Positions 8,694-10,981 of a DNA stretch of 10,981 bases are shown in pieces. Within the stretch, counting starts at the first letter, position 1, and every line of letters starts with the position of its first letter. Origin of the DNA: JBGTKH01 sp041744735 (GTDB taxonomy: Bacteria > Planctomycetota > Planctomycetia > Pirellulales > Pirellulaceae); the NCBI GenBank assembly GCA_041744735.1, contig JBGTKH010000278.1, positions 1 through 10,981 of the forward strand, written 5' to 3'. Both the position numbers and the translations under genes were made by a program. The notes beneath the pieces were generated by a model, which was not told the origin of the DNA, made no database searches, and saw only the letters and a list, made by a program, of their open reading frames with translations.

Positions 8694-10981
8694 ATGGCAA
8701 CTGTATCCGCAAAACCGCGTCTTGAGCCGCACATACGTGGCCTGCTGTCGGGCCTGCGGTGGCGAATTCGTGCGTACGTTTGGCTCGAAGGACTGGCTCT
8801 GGCCGTGGCCTGGATCGGTTTGACCTTCTGGGTGGCGCTGGCCATCGATTATCTACCCGTGTTAATGGGGGCCAGCGAAATGCCGCAGGCGGCCCGCGCG
8901 GTGCTGCTGGCGCTGATTGCCGGGGTGTTGGCGTACATCCTCTATCGATGGATTCTCCGCCGGACGTTTGTTCACCTGCGAGACCACAGCATGGCCGTGC
9001 TTTTAGAGCGGCGGTTCGGTCAGTTTCAAGACAGTCTGGTGACGGCGGTTGAGATGTCGGAACATCCCGATCACGCGCAGGAGTTTAACCGCGAGATGCT
9101 GGCTCACACCAGCGAAGAGGCGCTGGCTCAAGTCGGCCACGTGCGGCTCTCGCGAGTGTTCAACTTTCTGCCGTTGATGCGTAACAGCTTGGCCGCGTTT
9201 GCGCTCGTTGCGCCTGTCCTCTTGTTTTACGTCGCGAATGAAGACGCACTGGCGATTTGGATTAACCGCTTGTATTTGCTGCAAGATCAGCCGTGGCCGC
9301 GTAATGCGCACATTGAGGTGGTCGGCATCGAACTGATGCAAACGCCCGGCCCCAGCGGCGAAGTTGCGTCGTCACCGATTATTCCGTTCCAAGACGATTC
9401 GTTGAAGGTGGCCAAGGGAGCCAGCGTCACACTGCACGTGCGGGCCGACGCGGCTGCCAAGTACATTCCTGAGGTATGTGTGATTCACTACCGCACCGAC
9501 GAAGGCGACCGCGGCCGCGTGAATATGAAAAAGGTCGGTCGTATTAAGGACGGATTCCAGCAATATGCCTTCGATCAGAAACCACTGAAGGGAATCTTGT
9601 CGAGCATCCACTTCGACGTCGTCGGCTTCGACGATCGCGTCCGCAATCGCTACATCCAAGTGGTCGATCCGCCGGCCATCGTGAAAACTGAACTGGAGTG
9701 CACGTTCCCGGACTACATGGTCGACGCCAAACTGTCGGCGGGACTCGCACGCAACATCGCCTGGTCGCCGGGTACTCAACTGCCGATGGGCACCGCAATC
9801 ACGATCAACGCGCAGACGAACAAAGATCTGAAGCAAGTGCGAGTTTACAATCCTGATGCCGACGAGACAACGACGATCGACGTCACGGGTACAGGGGATC
9901 AGCGGCAGCAGTTCCAATATCGCGTGCCGCAACTGATGCAGAATCTGTCGTTGGAAGTCACGCTGCACGATACAGACGGTGTGTTCAGCGAACGCCCGCA
10001 TCGGATCATCATCAGCGCCGTGTCGGACGAGGCGCCGCGTGTCGACGTGCGTTTGTACGGCATCGGTTCGGCGGTCACGCCCGATGTGCGCGTGCCGGCT
10101 CGCGGCACGATCATGGATGACTATGCGGTGAACAGAACCTGGTTCGAGGTGCATCCGCCCGATGCCGATCCGCGCGAGCACGAAATCAGTTTGGGCGCTG
10201 GCGGCAGCGTGGATGCGGCCGTCGACTTCCGCGAAATCCGCAGCCAGCCGGGCGGGTTTGAACTCAAGCCGCAGCAAAAGTTGGTGCTCAGTATTCGGGC
10301 CGAGGACAAATACAATCTCGACGGCGGACCGAATGTGGGCAGCGGCGACGTGTATCAAATGGACGTGGTGTCGGCCGAACAACTGTTGGCCATCCTCGAA
10401 GCCCGCGAGGCCGCAATGCGGCGGCGGTTCGAGCAAATCATCGACGAGATGACCGAATTGCGCGATTCGCTGCTACGGGTGAAGTCGGACACGAGTTCAG
10501 CCGGTTCCGATCCCCAGGACGCCACGGCCAGCGTGCCATCCGGTACAGACCCTGGTGACAAAACGCTGACACCTGAAGCGGCCGCGCAGCGGGCACGGTC
10601 GTTGCGGTTGCTGCGCGTGCAGCGGGCGTTTTTGCAGAGCCAGAAGTCCGCTCAGGAAATTCTCGGCGTGTCGGCCGCATTTCGCGACATCCGCGAAGAG
10701 CTGATCAACAACCGTGTGGACTCGGAAGACCGCAAGAATCGCCTGCAGAACGATGTCGTCGATCCGCTCGAGCACATCGGCAGCGTGATGTTCCCCGAAT
10801 TGGACAGCCGCCTGCAAACGCTGGAAGCGAAGCTCGACGACCCTCAAGTCGGCCCCGCCGCCGCCGCCGCCGCCATCGCTCAGGCCAACGCGATCCTAAT
10901 TGAGTTGGACAAAGTGCTGCAACGTCTCATAAAATTTGAAACGTACAACGAATTGCTCGATATTGTCCGGGCGCTGATCAA
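8694..10981 (+). CDS. DUF4175-like large membrane protein, partial (3' end beyond right edge)
   Basis: The frame is open from ATG 8694 through 762 codons to the window edge. A TAG at 8640 closes it upstream and no other start lies between, so this start is well fixed although no Shine-Dalgarno sequence is visible. Two membrane helices (about 31-52 and 66-87) and a third (about 162-181) are followed by INRLYLLQDQPWPRNAHIEV, a stretch I associate with planctomycete DUF4175-like proteins. Residues about 205-540 are beta-rich, probably several immunoglobulin-like repeats. From about 560 the protein becomes helical: a likely coiled coil (560-597), a low-complexity linker (600-627), and a long charged helical region (628-720). 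It ends in view with FETYNELLDIVRALI. Its place after the MoxR-VWA genes suggests a structural or client component of the same membrane complex. The biochemical role is unknown. Confidence 0.88.
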   Translation, partial: MATVSAKPRLEPHIRGLLSGLRWRIRAYVWLEGLALAVAWIGLTFWVALAIDYLPVLMGASEMPQAARAVLLALIAGVLAYILYRWILRRTFVHLRDHSMAVLLERRFGQFQDSLVTAVEMSEHPDHAQEFNREMLAHTSEEALAQVGHVRLSRVFNFLPLMRNSLAAFALVAPVLLFYVANEDALAIWINRLYLLQDQPWPRNAHIEVVGIELMQTPGPSGEVASSPIIPFQDDSLKVAKGASVTLHVRADAAAKYIPEVCVIHYRTDEGDRGRVNMKKVGRIKDGFQQYAFDQKPLKGILSSIHFDVVGFDDRVRNRYIQVVDPPAIVKTELECTFPDYMVDAKLSAGLARNIAWSPGTQLPMGTAITINAQTNKDLKQVRVYNPDADETTTIDVTGTGDQRQQFQYRVPQLMQNLSLEVTLHDTDGVFSERPHRIIISAVSDEAPRVDVRLYGIGSAVTPDVRVPARGTIMDDYAVNRTWFEVHPPDADPREHEISLGAGGSVDAAVDFREIRSQPGGFELKPQQKLVLSIRAEDKYNLDGGPNVGSGDVYQMDVVSAEQLLAILEAREAAMRRRFEQIIDEMTELRDSLLRVKSDTSSAGSDPQDATASVPSGTDPGDKTLTPEAAAQRARSLRLLRVQRAFLQSQKSAQEILGVSAAFRDIREELINNRVDSEDRKNRLQNDVVDPLEHIGSVMFPELDSRLQTLEAKLDDPQVGPAAAAAAIAQANAILIELDKVLQRLIKFETYNELLDIVRALI
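10857..10874 (+). repeat. (GCC)6 trinucleotide tract inside a coding region
   Basis: Six consecutive GCC codons encode alanines 722-727 of the DUF4175-like protein, in a linker between two helical segments. The tract changes length in steps of one residue without breaking the frame, so it could vary between strains. It may simply reflect high GC and alanine content. Confidence 0.85.

Noticed and set aside
9372..10436. Long minus-strand open frame of 354 codons
   Set aside because: It lies fully inside the DUF4175-like gene, whose sense protein has coherent membrane helices and family sequence; the antisense peptide is rich in histidine and arginine with no family resemblance.

Overview
The window looks like part of a planctomycete chromosome, probably Pirellulales or a close relative. 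Three things suggest this: the gene order MoxR ATPase, DUF58, BatA-like protein, a second large von Willebrand factor A (VWA) membrane protein, then a very large DUF4175-like membrane protein; the protein sequences, which resemble planctomycete versions of these families; and clusters of short ATTCGTCATT-type intergenic repeats of the kind common in planctomycete genomes. GC content appears moderately high. No tRNA, rRNA, CRISPR array, integrase or intact insertion sequence was seen.

Layout: (1) Positions 1-549 hold the 5' part of a minus-strand gene that runs off the left edge and encodes a nucleotidyltransferase-fold protein. (2) Positions 550-1199 are a 650-base divergent intergenic region with no convincing gene. 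It contains a perfect 32-bp inverted repeat with a 30-base loop (598-691). (3) Positions 1200-5734 carry three plus-strand genes: a MoxR-family AAA+ ATPase, a DUF58 protein overlapping it by 32 bases, and, after a repeat-filled 253-base gap, a BatA-like VWA membrane protein. (4) Positions 5734-8535 encode a second VWA membrane protein, joined to the previous gene by a TGATG stop/start overlap with a strong Shine-Dalgarno sequence. (5) After a 158-base gap, a large DUF4175-like membrane protein starts at 8694 and runs off the right edge.

The plus-strand genes read as one functional unit. A soluble MoxR ATPase probably acts together with VWA proteins (DUF58 plus two membrane-anchored ones) and a large membrane protein with extended beta-rich and helical regions. 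MoxR-VWA pairs are known elsewhere as chaperone or activation machines (NorQ/NorD, CbbQ/CbbO, RavA/ViaA, the Bacteroides Bat proteins), but the client of the planctomycete version is unknown to me. The most interesting details are a probable transmembrane hairpin that splits the VWA domain of the 5734-8535 protein, an incomplete metal-binding site in the 3395-5734 protein, repeat DNA that invites a false N-terminal extension of that gene, and the long perfect hairpin at 598-691.
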